A stretch of DNA of 64,000 nucleotides from Paraburkholderia sediminicola (lineage in GTDB: Bacteria; Pseudomonadota; Gammaproteobacteria; Burkholderiales; Burkholderiaceae), in the NCBI RefSeq assembly GCF_902859805.1, contig NZ_CADIKC010000008.1:1-64000 (forward strand), read 5' to 3'. Numbering within the stretch: the stretch's first letter is position 1; each line of letters begins with the position of its first letter. The position numbers and the translations under genes are program-made. This document shows positions 25,010-33,998 of this stretch, in pieces. The notes beneath the pieces are model-generated. The model was not told the DNA's origin. It worked only from the letters and a program-made list of their open reading frames with translations, and searched no databases.

Positions 25010-25184
25010 GAGTTGTCTCCTGAATGCGGCGTTTGATATGCACGCAGTTTGACGATCATGCGCTGTATCGCGCAACGCGATATGGAGGATATGCAGTATT
25101 TAGTTTTGAGATAAAGAAGGCGCGCCTTCGAGCGAACCGGACACAGCTCAATGCGCCATCCCGTTGCCCAGACGGCGCTTGCGC

Positions 25185-25817
25185 TTACTCGACCGATAGC
25201 CGATCGTCGACGTCGCTGTGCGCGGCCTCGAGGTAAACCCTGGCCAATTTCCTGATCTCGGCAAGCAACCTCCGGCGCACGGCGGGCTTCTCGTCGTTCG
25301 CCCCGGCGACTGCTTTGAGCACATGCAGAAGCACCACCGCCTTCGTCTCGGACTGCGCCTTCGTCAGATGCGGAATCGCGTTACGCAAAATCGTGGCGAT
25401 GCTGCCGCGCATCGTTTCGCGAAAACGCGCGCGCCGCTCGTCGCTGCCACCGCGCGCATCGACAAGCGCAACAGCCAGACTGCGTTGCGATTGCAGCGAC
25501 AGCATGAAATCGACGAAGGCATCGGCGAGCTGACCTGGCGTCATTGCCGACGCCTGATCGGCGAGCGCGGCAAAGCTGCTCGTCGTGTCCTCGACATAGC
25601 GCGAAAGCAGCGCATCCGCCAACGATTCTTTGGACGGGAAAAACCGGTACAGCGAGCCAATCGCGGTGTTCGAGCGCGCGGCGATCTCGGTCATGGTGGC
25701 TGCGTCGTAGCCCTTCTCGGTAAACACCGCTACGCCCGCTTCCATGATTGCTGCGACCCGAAGATGCCCCCGTTGTCGTTTCGGCTCCTGCGCGCTGCTG
25801 GAAAGTGTCGTTGCCAT
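25185..25817 (-). CDS. TetR-family transcriptional regulator
   Basis: The 210-residue regulator has an N-terminal helix-turn-helix (AAIMEAGVAVFTEKGYDAATMTEIAARSNTAIGSLYRFFPSKE) and a helical C-terminal ligand domain. It is divergent from a small membrane-protein gene, and two matching palindromes lie between them at 25986-26028. These are the likely operators, making the membrane protein the best candidate target, plus autoregulation. Confidence 0.9.
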   Translation of the reverse strand: MATTLSSSAQEPKRQRGHLRVAAIMEAGVAVFTEKGYDAATMTEIAARSNTAIGSLYRFFPSKESLADALLSRYVEDTTSSFAALADQASAMTPGQLADAFVDFMLSLQSQRSLAVALVDARGGSDERRARFRETMRGSIATILRNAIPHLTKAQSETKAVVLLHVLKAVAGANDEKPAVRRRLLAEIRKLARVYLEAAHSDVDDRLSVE

Positions 25818-25985
25818 ATCAGAGAGTTTTAACTGCTGTTTTCTTGCGAGCCTGGCTTCGCATCGTGATGTCGATTCCAGCGTGCATGTTAACCCCGCGG
25901 CTGGAGGCGGCCAAGGCTACTGGCGCAGCACCACGCGCCCGTCGTTGTTTGCAGTCCGCAGTCCGGCCTGGTCGAGTTTGACATA

Positions 25986-26028
25986 TGCGAGGGCATCCTC
26001 TACTATCTTTTGCGAGGATATCCTCGCA
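25986..26028. promoter_or_regulatory. Pair of TetR-type operator palindromes
   Basis: TGCGAGGATATCCTCGCA at 26011-26028 is a perfect 18-bp palindrome. TGCGAGGGCATCCTC at 25986-26000 is a partial copy starting 25 bp earlier. They sit 60-100 nt upstream of the membrane-protein gene and about 170 nt upstream of the TetR gene. Confidence 0.65.
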
Positions 26029-26087
26029 TAACTGCGACACAACCCTTGCCACCCGATCACATTTTCGCTAACCAGACAAACCATTCC

Positions 26088-26402
26088 ATGAGCTATCTCG
26101 CCCTGTTTTTCTCCGGCGCGTTTCTGTGCAATAGCGTCCCGCACCTCGCTAGCGGCCTGCGCGGCGAGCCGTTTCCGACACCTTTCGCGAAACCGCGGGG
26201 TGTCGGCGATTCGTCGCCGTTGGTCAATGTGCTGTGGGGATATTTCAATCTGCTGGCCGGCCTCTATCTGCTCACGCGGCAGCCTGTCACGATCGGTGTG
26301 AATGCAAACTGCCTCGCGGTGTTCGCAGGCGCGCTGGTGTTAGGCGTGTATATGTCCGTGCATTTCGGCAAAGTCTGGCAGGGTAAGCACGCGCGCTCGT
26401 AA
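26088..26402 (+). CDS. Small integral membrane protein, likely TetR target
   Basis: The 104-residue protein has three to four hydrophobic segments (SYLALFFSGAFLCNSVPHL, VLWGYFNLLAGLYLL, CLAVFAGALVLGVYMSVHF) and a GLRGEPFPTPFAKPRG loop. The start at 26088 fits the first membrane segment. I recognise no characterised family. Divergence from the TetR gene across paired palindromes suggests induced expression by a small hydrophobic ligand. Confidence 0.75.
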   Translation: MSYLALFFSGAFLCNSVPHLASGLRGEPFPTPFAKPRGVGDSSPLVNVLWGYFNLLAGLYLLTRQPVTIGVNANCLAVFAGALVLGVYMSVHFGKVWQGKHARS

Positions 26403-26467
26403 GCGGAGCAGCGGCGCCTGTTGTTTTTTGCCAGGCGCCGTCTCCTGCCACGCTGCTGTTCACGCTG

Positions 26468-28039
26468 TTACGCGAGGAACAGGCGGTACACGGGATTCTG
26501 CGTCTCTTCCCAGTACGGATAGCCGAGTGTCGTGAGAAAGTGATCGAACTCGCTGTTCTCGCTCTCCGGTACCTGAATGCCGACCAGAATCGAACTGTAG
26601 TCCGCGCCCTGGTTGCGATAGTGGAACAGGCTGATATTCCAGTTCGGCGCCATCGACGACAAAAACTTCATCAGCGCACCCGGACGCTCCGGAAACTCGA
26701 AACGGAACAGACGTTCGTCATGCGCCAAAGGCGAGCGTCCGCCGACCATATAGCGGATGTGCTGCTTCGACAGTTCATCGAAAGTCAGATCGACGGTGGC
26801 AAAACTATGCGCTTCAAAGGCGCCCGCGATCTGTGCCGATTCGCTGCGATTGCGGATCTGCACGCCGACGAAGATATGGGCTGAATTCGCGTCCGCAATG
26901 CGGTAGTTGAACTCGGTGACGCTGCGCGTGCCCACCAGTTCGCAGAACCGGCGGAAACTGCCGCGCTCTTCCGGAATCGTCACGGCGAAAACCGCTTCGC
27001 GTGCTTCACCCACCTCGGCACGCTCCGCCACGAAACGCATGCGGTCGAAGTTCATGTTCGCGCCGGACGTAATCGCAATCAGCGTCTGGTCCTCGATGCC
27101 TTCGCGCTCGGCATACTGTTTGGCGCCGGCCACGGCCAGTGCGCCGGCCGGTTCCAGCACGCTGCGGGTGTCCTGGAACACGTCCTTGATCGCGGCGCAC
27201 AGCGCATCGGTGTTCACGAGCAGCACGTCGTCGAGATATTCGCTGCACAGGCGGAAGGTTTCCTCGCCGACCAGCTTGACTGCCGTGCCGTCCGAGAACA
27301 GGCCGACTTCGTTCAATGTGACCCGTTCGCCTGCTTTCAGCGACGCGGCCATCGCGCACGAGTCATCGGTCTGTACGCCGATCACCTTGATCTCCGGGCG
27401 CACCGATTTCACGTACGCGGCCACGCCTGCCGCCAAACCCCCGCCGCCGATCGGCACGAAGATCGCGTGAATCGGGCCCTGATGCTGGCTGAGAATCTCC
27501 ATTGCGACCGTGCCCTGGCCGGCGATCACGTACGGATCGTCGAACGGATGGACAAACGTCAGGCCGCGTTCTTCCTGCAGTTTCACTGCATGTCCGTACG
27601 CATCGCTATAGGACTCGCCGAACTGCACGACTTCGACAGTCGCGCCGCCATGTGCGCGTACCGCATCGACCTTTACCTGCGGGGTCGTCACCGGCACCAC
27701 GATGATCGCCTTCACGCCCATGCGGGCCGCCGACAACGCCACGCCCTGCGCATGATTGCCCGCCGACGCGGTAATCACGCCACGCTCCAGCGCGTCCGCC
27801 GGAATATGCGCCATCTTGTTGTACGCGCCGCGCACCTTGAACGAGAACACCGGCTGGTTGTCTTCCCGCTTCAGATAAACCGGATTCCGCAGCCGTGCCG
27901 ACAGATTCGGCGCGCGTTCGAGTTCGGTCTCGCGGGCCACGTCGTAGACGCGCGCGGTCAGGGTTTTTTTCAGGTAGTCGTGGCGCAAGGCTACGCTATC
28001 AGCGGCTTCGGTAACCTGATTGAGTTCGTGTAACGGCAA
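26468..28039 (-). CDS. ilvA: Biosynthetic threonine ammonia-lyase (threonine deaminase)
   Basis: The 523-residue PLP enzyme has the cofactor lysine in SFKVRGAYNKM, the glycine loop GGGGLAAG and two C-terminal ACT-like regulatory domains (about residues 340-520). This length marks the isoleucine-regulated biosynthetic form. It converts threonine to 2-oxobutanoate, the first step of isoleucine synthesis. The start is a TTG at 28039 with AGGAG 6 nt upstream. The next possible start inside is well within the conserved region. Confidence 0.93.
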   Translation of the reverse strand: MPLHELNQVTEAADSVALRHDYLKKTLTARVYDVARETELERAPNLSARLRNPVYLKREDNQPVFSFKVRGAYNKMAHIPADALERGVITASAGNHAQGVALSAARMGVKAIIVVPVTTPQVKVDAVRAHGGATVEVVQFGESYSDAYGHAVKLQEERGLTFVHPFDDPYVIAGQGTVAMEILSQHQGPIHAIFVPIGGGGLAAGVAAYVKSVRPEIKVIGVQTDDSCAMAASLKAGERVTLNEVGLFSDGTAVKLVGEETFRLCSEYLDDVLLVNTDALCAAIKDVFQDTRSVLEPAGALAVAGAKQYAEREGIEDQTLIAITSGANMNFDRMRFVAERAEVGEAREAVFAVTIPEERGSFRRFCELVGTRSVTEFNYRIADANSAHIFVGVQIRNRSESAQIAGAFEAHSFATVDLTFDELSKQHIRYMVGGRSPLAHDERLFRFEFPERPGALMKFLSSMAPNWNISLFHYRNQGADYSSILVGIQVPESENSEFDHFLTTLGYPYWEETQNPVYRLFLA

Positions 28040-28109
28040 GGCAAGCTCCTGTGCGGCAAGGACAAATCATCAAAGAGATCACCAGGAGGCAGGCAGAAAG
28101 CGGACATAA

Positions 28110-28137
28110 AAAAACCCGCCTCGTGGGGCGGGTTTTT
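28110..28137. terminator. Rho-independent terminator downstream of acvB
   Basis: AAAAACCCGCC (28110-28120) pairs with GGCGGGTTTTT (28127-28137) over a 6-nt loop, flanked by A and T runs so it works in either direction. It lies between the acvB end and the ilvA start, ending the mprF-acvB transcript. Confidence 0.85.
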
Positions 28138-28335
28138 GTCACTGCGTATCAGACGCGCGCTAACCCACCATTCGATGAATGGTGCTAATAATCAGCGCAA
28201 TACGGATGTCGAGGCAGTTCATGCGTTCGATCTTCGTTGACTTGACGGGCTTTGTCAATCCCTGCTCGCTACATCGGGCAGCGTCGCCTCAGCGCCGCAG
28301 AGCCGCATGAAGGCGGCCACGTCGCGCAACATCCC

Positions 28336-29601
28336 TTAATCACGCACGCCGCTTTGCTTGCGGAAGGCGTCCAGAATGCGTCGCTCCAGCGCGTTGTAGT
28401 CGCGACCGAAGTGATGGTCGCCCGAGGTACGAATCACCTCGACGCCGGTGTTGGCGAGCGTAGGACACAACGTGTCCTTCTCGTCTTCACCGTAGAAGCA
28501 CTGCACGATCGTGGGCGGTACGCGTGCGAATTCCGGCTGTACCTTCAAGGCTTTATCGCTCGCCGGCATACCGAGCCAGCCGCCAACACGGATCTGGAAA
28601 TCGGCGTCGGGCGCGAAACCGAGCAGCGCAATCAGCGACACTTTCGCGCGCAGTGCTTCGGGCAGGCGGTTATAGGCGAACGGCATCACGTCGGCGCCGA
28701 ACGAATAACCGACGAGTGCAATATGCTCCGCATGCCAGCGCGCGCCGTAGGTTTGCATTACGCGCGCGAGATCTCGGCTTGTCTGCGCCGGGGTCTTTTC
28801 GCTCCAGAAATAACGCAGGCTGTCGATACCGATCACCGAAACGCCGTCTTTCTGCAGGGCGAGCGAGATGGTCTTGTCGAGATCGCGCCAGCCGCCATCG
28901 CCGGAAATCACGATCGCCATGAGGCCGTTCGGATGCGCAGCGGGCAATTCGATCAGCGGCAGATCGGACACGTCGTCATCGTTCGTCGACGCTGTCTGCA
29001 AATGCGGCGTGACCATCGCAACCAGCCGCGTGCGATCGCCGTTGCCAGGGGTCGCCTTTTCGACGAAGCCCGGCACCTTGTCGCGGATGATCGTCGGGTC
29101 CGGCGGGCACGGCTGGAAGCGCGAATCCAGCGTGCGCTCTGCATCCACCGAGACCGCCCCGGCAACCGTATTCGACGGCGCCTGTTCGAGCACATGCATC
29201 GCCAGCGTCGCGCCCTGCCCCGTACCCGCGACGATCGGCGCGAAATAGCGGCTCGATTGCGATTGTCGTTCGAGTTGATGGCTCAAAGCTTCGGCGTCGC
29301 CCACCAGTTGATGGCAGGCTTCCTTTTTCGCGCTCAGATTGGCCGCATAGCGCGCAGTATCCACGCCGACAGTCAACGCCCCGGCCTTGGCCAGCGCATC
29401 GGCGGTTTGCTGGTCGGCCGCACTCCAGCCGCTAGCTGCGGAGTAAAGCACCACGAACCCGCGCATGGGGCCGGCCGGCTGCGTCACCGTCACGTCGCCA
29501 TAACGGCCGCCGGACACGGTGGTGGTTGCGGCAAAGGCAGTCGCGCTGCAAACAACAAGGCTCGCCGCTGCGGCGAGCCTGAAAAACGGATGCAATGTCA
29601 T
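28336..29601 (-). CDS. acvB: AcvB/VirJ-family periplasmic protein (lysyl-phosphatidylglycerol hydrolase type)
   Basis: The 421-residue protein has a signal peptide (cleavage after TAFA, about residue 25) and two alpha/beta-hydrolase-like halves. The C-terminal half carries the nucleophile motif GYSFGAD and a late SGDHHFG segment with the likely catalytic His. AcvB homologues in Agrobacterium hydrolyse lysyl-phosphatidylglycerol made by LpiA/MprF. Here acvB overlaps mprF by 4 nt (ATGA), matching that pairing. Confidence 0.88.
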   Translation of the reverse strand: MTLHPFFRLAAAASLVVCSATAFAATTTVSGGRYGDVTVTQPAGPMRGFVVLYSAASGWSAADQQTADALAKAGALTVGVDTARYAANLSAKKEACHQLVGDAEALSHQLERQSQSSRYFAPIVAGTGQGATLAMHVLEQAPSNTVAGAVSVDAERTLDSRFQPCPPDPTIIRDKVPGFVEKATPGNGDRTRLVAMVTPHLQTASTNDDDVSDLPLIELPAAHPNGLMAIVISGDGGWRDLDKTISLALQKDGVSVIGIDSLRYFWSEKTPAQTSRDLARVMQTYGARWHAEHIALVGYSFGADVMPFAYNRLPEALRAKVSLIALLGFAPDADFQIRVGGWLGMPASDKALKVQPEFARVPPTIVQCFYGEDEKDTLCPTLANTGVEVIRTSGDHHFGRDYNALERRILDAFRKQSGVRD

Positions 29602-32192
29602 GAACGCCGGCCTCCTGCCAGCAATGACAGGTCAGCGAGCGTGAAGAACACCCCCATCGAACCTGACGCCGCGAGATAGCGCGGCTCCCAATGCGGCTGG
29701 AACTTGCTCTTGAAAGCACGCAGTCCGCGGAAGTTATAGAAGCGGCCGCCGAAGCGCCACACGATTCCCGCCAGCCGATGCCAGCGCGACGCGAGCGGTG
29801 TCGGCTGCATGCCGGAGAGCGGCGCGATGCCGAGACTGAGCGAGCGGAACCCCGCCTGCTTCAGATGCAGCGCCAGTTGGGTGAACAGATATTCCATCGC
29901 ATACGGCGACGCGCTTTCCACGTGCCGCATCACGCCGACCGTCGCTTCCGTGTTCATATCCGTCGTCATGAAGGTCACGAAAGCCGCCGGCTCGCCGTTC
30001 TGGCGCACCAGCATCACGGATTGCGCGGCGAGATATTCGTCGGTAAACGCGGCGACCGAAAAGCTCTTTTCGCGCGCGTCGCGGCTATCGAGCCAGCCGT
30101 CTGAAATCTCGCGCAGCGTTTCGAGCGACGCAGGCACATCGGCCTGATCGATCACTTCGACGGCAAAGCCGTCACGTTCGCCGCGCTTGAGCGCGTAGCG
30201 CAGATGCGCGCGATGCGAGCCCTTCAGGTCGAAATCGTCGAGCACCACGTGGGCTTCTTCGCCGAGCTTCATCAGCGTGAGGCCGGCGTCGAGATAGAGC
30301 GGCAAGGCATTGGCGCGTACCTGATAAAACGCGGCGCGGCCGCCGTGCGCATGTGCGAGCGCGACGAACTTGCTGATCAGGCCAGCCCACTCCTCGCGCG
30401 GCCCAACCGGATCGTGAAGCGCGGCCCACGTGCGGCCATTTTTTGCGTACATCAGGAAGGCTTCGCGCGATTCGGAAAAGAGGAAGCTCTTGTCGCCCAT
30501 CAGCGCGAGGCCGGCGTCGCTGCGCTCCTGGGCGCGCACAATGCGCGCCGCGTCCTGCAGATCCTGCGGCGCGGGCATGACGAAGCGGCCCGCCGCGGGG
30601 CGCAGCAACTGCCAGAACGAGAACGTGGCGGCAAACAGGCTCGCGGCCAGGGTCGCGCGTAGCGCGCGCGGCGCCCGTTCGTCGAAAGCGAATTGCCACC
30701 ACAGGTCGCGCGTGTACGGCACGTCGCGGAACGCAAACAGCATCACCCATACGGCAAGCGCGAGCACCATCGCCACCGACACCAGCCAGCCCGCCGTAAA
30801 GCGCTCCGCAAACAGCGACGAATGACGGTTGAAACGGCGGCGCGTGGACAACAGCAACGCGATCAGCATGCCAAGCACGCTCGCTTCCACGAAGGCGAGA
30901 CCTTTGGTGAGCGAAAGCGCGAGGCTCAGCACCGCCAGCAGCAAGGTCATCCACCACGCGGCGTCCAGACGCCGTAGCAAACCCCGCGCGACGAACAACA
31001 GCAACACGCCGAGCACGCTGCACAGCATTTGCGAGCTTTCGAGCACCCACAGCGGCAGCACGTCGCGCAGAATCCGGATGCGCTGCCAGAACGCGGGGGT
31101 CGCGCTGGAAATCACCAGCATGCCGCCCACGACAAAAGTCACAAGGCTCAGGAACAGCGGCGCGAGTTTGTACGCACCTGCCGCATGCCGCAGCGGCAGA
31201 CGGCTTTTCAGCGCACGGCCTTCGAAACCGGCGAGCAAAGCGGCCGAGACGATCAGCGGCACACCGAAGTAAATCGCGCGATAAGCGAGCAGCGCCGCAA
31301 CCATCTGATGCGTTTGCACGCTGCCGTTCAGCGTGAACACCATCGCGGCTTCGAACACGCCGACACCGCCGGGCGTGTGGCCGATCATGCCGAGCAGCAT
31401 TGCGGCGGCATAGACGGTGATGAAAGTCACGAAGCTGACGTCCGCATGCGGCAGCAGCGCCCACAGCGCGAGGCCCGCGGCCACCACGTCGAGTACGGCA
31501 AGCGCCACTTGCGCAAGCAGATCGCGACGCGCCGGGATATCGAACGACAGCCACTGCCAGCGCGTGCGAATCGGGCGCGTGTCGCGGCGGCAGGCCGCGG
31601 CCCCGAGTCCGAGCACGACCAGCAGCGCCGCGCCGCTCCAGCGCAGCGTGAGCGGCGGCAGATGCAGCATCGTCGCGAGCGGGGCGGCGAGGCACACCAT
31701 GCCGAGCGCCGTCATCAGCACCAGCGCGAGCGCCAGCGACACGCTCGTGAACACGGTCATGCGGCCGATCTGTGCGGCCGTGACGTTCGACACCCCGTAG
31801 ACGCGCACGCGCACGGCGCCGCCCGTCAACGCGCCGAAGCCGGTCGCATTGCCCAGCGCGGAGCCCGCGGTCGCGCCGATCCACAGCGCCGCGCGCGGCA
31901 CCACCGCGCCCAGATAACGCAAGCCGACTGCATCGCGGCCGACCAGCGCGATATAGCTGAGCGTGGTCGCGCCGAGCGCCGCGGCCCACTCGCCGGCCGT
32001 CAGATGACGCAGCTGGCGCATGATCGAGCGATAGTCGACCGCTTGTGAAAGATGTTGCAAGACGAGCAGCAACAGCCCGCAAATAACGAGTGCGAGCAAG
32101 GGCGAGAGGATGCTCCGCTTGCCAAGCGTCTTCGATATACGGTCGAACATCGCGCCTGGCTGGTCGAATTTGTAGTTATATCGGTGGAACAT
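29598..32192 (-). CDS. mprF: Bifunctional lysyl-phosphatidylglycerol synthase/flippase MprF
   Basis: The protein of about 864 residues has an N-terminal half of about 14 membrane helices (flippase domain, GMIGHTPGGVGVFEAAMVF near residue 270). The C-terminal half is a cytosolic GNAT-like synthase domain (about residues 540-860; VTFMTTDMNTEATVGVMRH, FRSLSLGIAPLSGM). It adds lysine from Lys-tRNA to phosphatidylglycerol and moves the product outward, lowering surface charge. I took the ATG at 32192; an internal ATG at 32150 is also possible. Confidence 0.92.
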   Translation of the reverse strand: MFHRYNYKFDQPGAMFDRISKTLGKRSILSPLLALVICGLLLLVLQHLSQAVDYRSIMRQLRHLTAGEWAAALGATTLSYIALVGRDAVGLRYLGAVVPRAALWIGATAGSALGNATGFGALTGGAVRVRVYGVSNVTAAQIGRMTVFTSVSLALALVLMTALGMVCLAAPLATMLHLPPLTLRWSGAALLVVLGLGAAACRRDTRPIRTRWQWLSFDIPARRDLLAQVALAVLDVVAAGLALWALLPHADVSFVTFITVYAAAMLLGMIGHTPGGVGVFEAAMVFTLNGSVQTHQMVAALLAYRAIYFGVPLIVSAALLAGFEGRALKSRLPLRHAAGAYKLAPLFLSLVTFVVGGMLVISSATPAFWQRIRILRDVLPLWVLESSQMLCSVLGVLLLFVARGLLRRLDAAWWMTLLLAVLSLALSLTKGLAFVEASVLGMLIALLLSTRRRFNRHSSLFAERFTAGWLVSVAMVLALAVWVMLFAFRDVPYTRDLWWQFAFDERAPRALRATLAASLFAATFSFWQLLRPAAGRFVMPAPQDLQDAARIVRAQERSDAGLALMGDKSFLFSESREAFLMYAKNGRTWAALHDPVGPREEWAGLISKFVALAHAHGGRAAFYQVRANALPLYLDAGLTLMKLGEEAHVVLDDFDLKGSHRAHLRYALKRGERDGFAVEVIDQADVPASLETLREISDGWLDSRDAREKSFSVAAFTDEYLAAQSVMLVRQNGEPAAFVTFMTTDMNTEATVGVMRHVESASPYAMEYLFTQLALHLKQAGFRSLSLGIAPLSGMQPTPLASRWHRLAGIVWRFGGRFYNFRGLRAFKSKFQPHWEPRYLAASGSMGVFFTLADLSLLAGGRRS

Positions 32193-32676
32193 GGTCAATG
32201 CGGACCTTCGTAGAGCTGTCGTGGCGACGGGTCGTCTGTCACGGCGTCGCCTTACTTCGGCGATTACAAATGGATAACGGCAAAGTGTTGAAAAGGTTGA
32301 CAGTGTCAGCCAATGTCAGTGAATTCGTCGGGTTTTAACCAGGGCCGGTCGTTGAAACTGAACGCGCTTCGCGGCGTGACGGAGCGCTTGGCTGCGCAAT
32401 ATGGCCGATAAAACGGTCGATATTGCCGATTGGCTTGGCGTGCTGATGAGGACCACCGCGCTCGACAAGGGGCTGGATTTTAAACGCTTATTGAAGATCG
32501 CGAGACAAAGATTCGACATGGGGTCGATATCGCTCGATCGTGCACCGTTTTAAAGGCTGATTCGTTCCATCAAGATTTTCGCTGCGCGTGCCGTAATCGA
32601 GATCAATAGCACGGCGCAATGTTGGGTTTTCGCGGCGGGAATGTTGGCAATGAATGTTGGCAATTGAAGGAGAACG
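32193..32676. other. Intergenic stretch with no recognisable gene
   Basis: No frame here has a convincing start, ribosome binding site and protein-like composition. It is less GC-rich than its neighbours and must hold the mprF promoter. The last 10 nt carry AAGGAGAACG, the ribosome binding site of the next small gene. Confidence 0.5.
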
Positions 32677-32811
32677 ATGATGGCAGATCAGGATTGGGTG
32701 ATGGCCGGTGTGTATCTGGTCGGGTTGGTATCGATTGCGCTTCTGATGAGCGCGCTGTCCGCGCGAGCGACCAAAGTGCAGCGCGTGGTTGCATCGCGTA
32801 TCAGGAAGTAA
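32677..32811 (+). CDS. Single-pass small membrane protein (44 residues)
   Basis: MMADQDWVMAGVYLVGLVSI starts the product, and one hydrophobic helix covers about residues 8-28. A basic tail (RATKVQRVVASRIRK) follows. A near-perfect AAGGAG lies 7 nt before the ATG. The first two codons are both ATG, so the start could be 32680. The positive-inside rule suggests an inner-membrane anchor with a cytosolic tail. I know no homologue. Confidence 0.6.
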   Translation: MMADQDWVMAGVYLVGLVSIALLMSALSARATKVQRVVASRIRK

Positions 32812-32978
32812 CGCAGGGGCACGCAGCTGCAATCCGGGTCCGATGGTGAACGGCACGGGCTCTGCCGCGTGCCGGCAATCCAGAGGTAGCCCTCCAGCGC
32901 CCTGAAGCGGTTTGATGCTCTAATCGATGACGATGCATCGATTACGAAGCACGCTTCCCTCAGGACTGGAGACACGGA

Positions 32979-33521
32979 TTGACGAACGAACAACAGCTGG
33001 AACGCTGGCTCGCACGCGAGCAGGAAGTATTGGCGATGCTTAACGCGGGCCCGGGCCCCGGCGTCGCAAGCCCCGAACAGGTGGCGGGCAAGACCGGCCT
33101 GGAAGTCATGCAGGCGATGATGAACGCAGAGCTGCCCTACGCCGCGATTGCGCGCACGCTCGACTTTACGATCGTCGAAGTCAGTGCCGGGCAAGCGGTA
33201 TTTCAGGGCACCCCGCTCGAGCGGCATCTGAATCCACTGGGCACCGTGCACGGCGGCTGGATCGCCACCTTGCTCGATTCCGCGCTAGGCTGCTCGGTGC
33301 ATACGATGATGGCGCCGGGCCGCGGCTACACCACCGCCGAGCTCAGCGTGAATTACGTGAAAGCCGTGGCACCGCGCGTGCAACGCGTGCGCGCCGAAGG
33401 CAAAGTGATTCATTGCGGACGGCAACTGGCCACGGCGGAAGCTCGCCTTGTCGGCCCCGACGGCACGCTCTACGCGCATGCCACGACGACCTGTCTGGTA
33501 TTCGAAATCCCGAGCCGCTAA
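32979..33521 (+). CDS. PaaI-family hotdog-fold thioesterase
   Basis: The 180-residue protein has the hotdog motif NPLGTVHGGWIATLLDSALG, whose HGG and Asp region is the active-site helix, followed by YTTAELSVNYVKAV and a GRQLATAEARLV strand. These enzymes hydrolyse acyl- or aryl-CoA thioesters. The start is a TTG with GGAG 7 nt upstream. The N-terminal 45 residues are a helical extension (EQQLERWLAREQEVLAML) not needed for the fold. Confidence 0.85.
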   Translation: MTNEQQLERWLAREQEVLAMLNAGPGPGVASPEQVAGKTGLEVMQAMMNAELPYAAIARTLDFTIVEVSAGQAVFQGTPLERHLNPLGTVHGGWIATLLDSALGCSVHTMMAPGRGYTTAELSVNYVKAVAPRVQRVRAEGKVIHCGRQLATAEARLVGPDGTLYAHATTTCLVFEIPSR

Positions 33522-33617
33522 AACATACGGTCAGAACTGCCGGTTGCTTGCCACGGCCAGTGACCTGGCGGCAGCCCGGCTATGCAAGCGCCCGTGCTGG
33601 CACTGGCGCTGCGATGC

Positions 33618-33764
33618 TTACTGCGGGCGGCGATGCGCTTCAGCGATCACAGCGCAGTTTTGCAGATGCAGGTTCAGCGCATGCAATGCCAGCGAGCGGA
33701 GCTTGCCGAAGAAGGTGTTAGCGGCGGGTGCAGTGCGGACAGCGGCGTTGGAAGCGGTGTTCAT
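33618..33764 (-). CDS. Small hypothetical protein (48 residues)
   Basis: A strong AGGAG lies 7 nt before the ATG at 33764. The product starts MNTASNAAVRTAPAANTFFG and continues with a helix KLRSLALHALNLHLQNCAVIAEAHRRPQ. It has no signal peptide or membrane segment. The length, codon use and ribosome binding site make it a credible small gene; its function is unknown. Confidence 0.5.
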   Translation of the reverse strand: MNTASNAAVRTAPAANTFFGKLRSLALHALNLHLQNCAVIAEAHRRPQ

Positions 33765-33998
33765 GGTGGACTCCTGTATAGGGTTTATACCTAGGCAATA
33801 ACCCGATTATAGTCCTCTCGTGCCGCACCGCAACAAATATCAATAATCTCGCCGACATGTTGTGCGGCGGGCACATCCGCGATCCTCGCAATCTCGAAAA
33901 GGGGCGGAATCAGGCGCTCCACTATTAACCATCCGCACCGTACAGGTGCAATAATGTCGCCTTTGCCTGCGACCTTCCGCCGCAGATCGCCCGCCCCC

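Noticed and set aside
32316..32519. Minus-strand open frame upstream of mprF
   Set aside because: No ribosome binding site and no recognisable protein features; overlaps the mprF upstream region.
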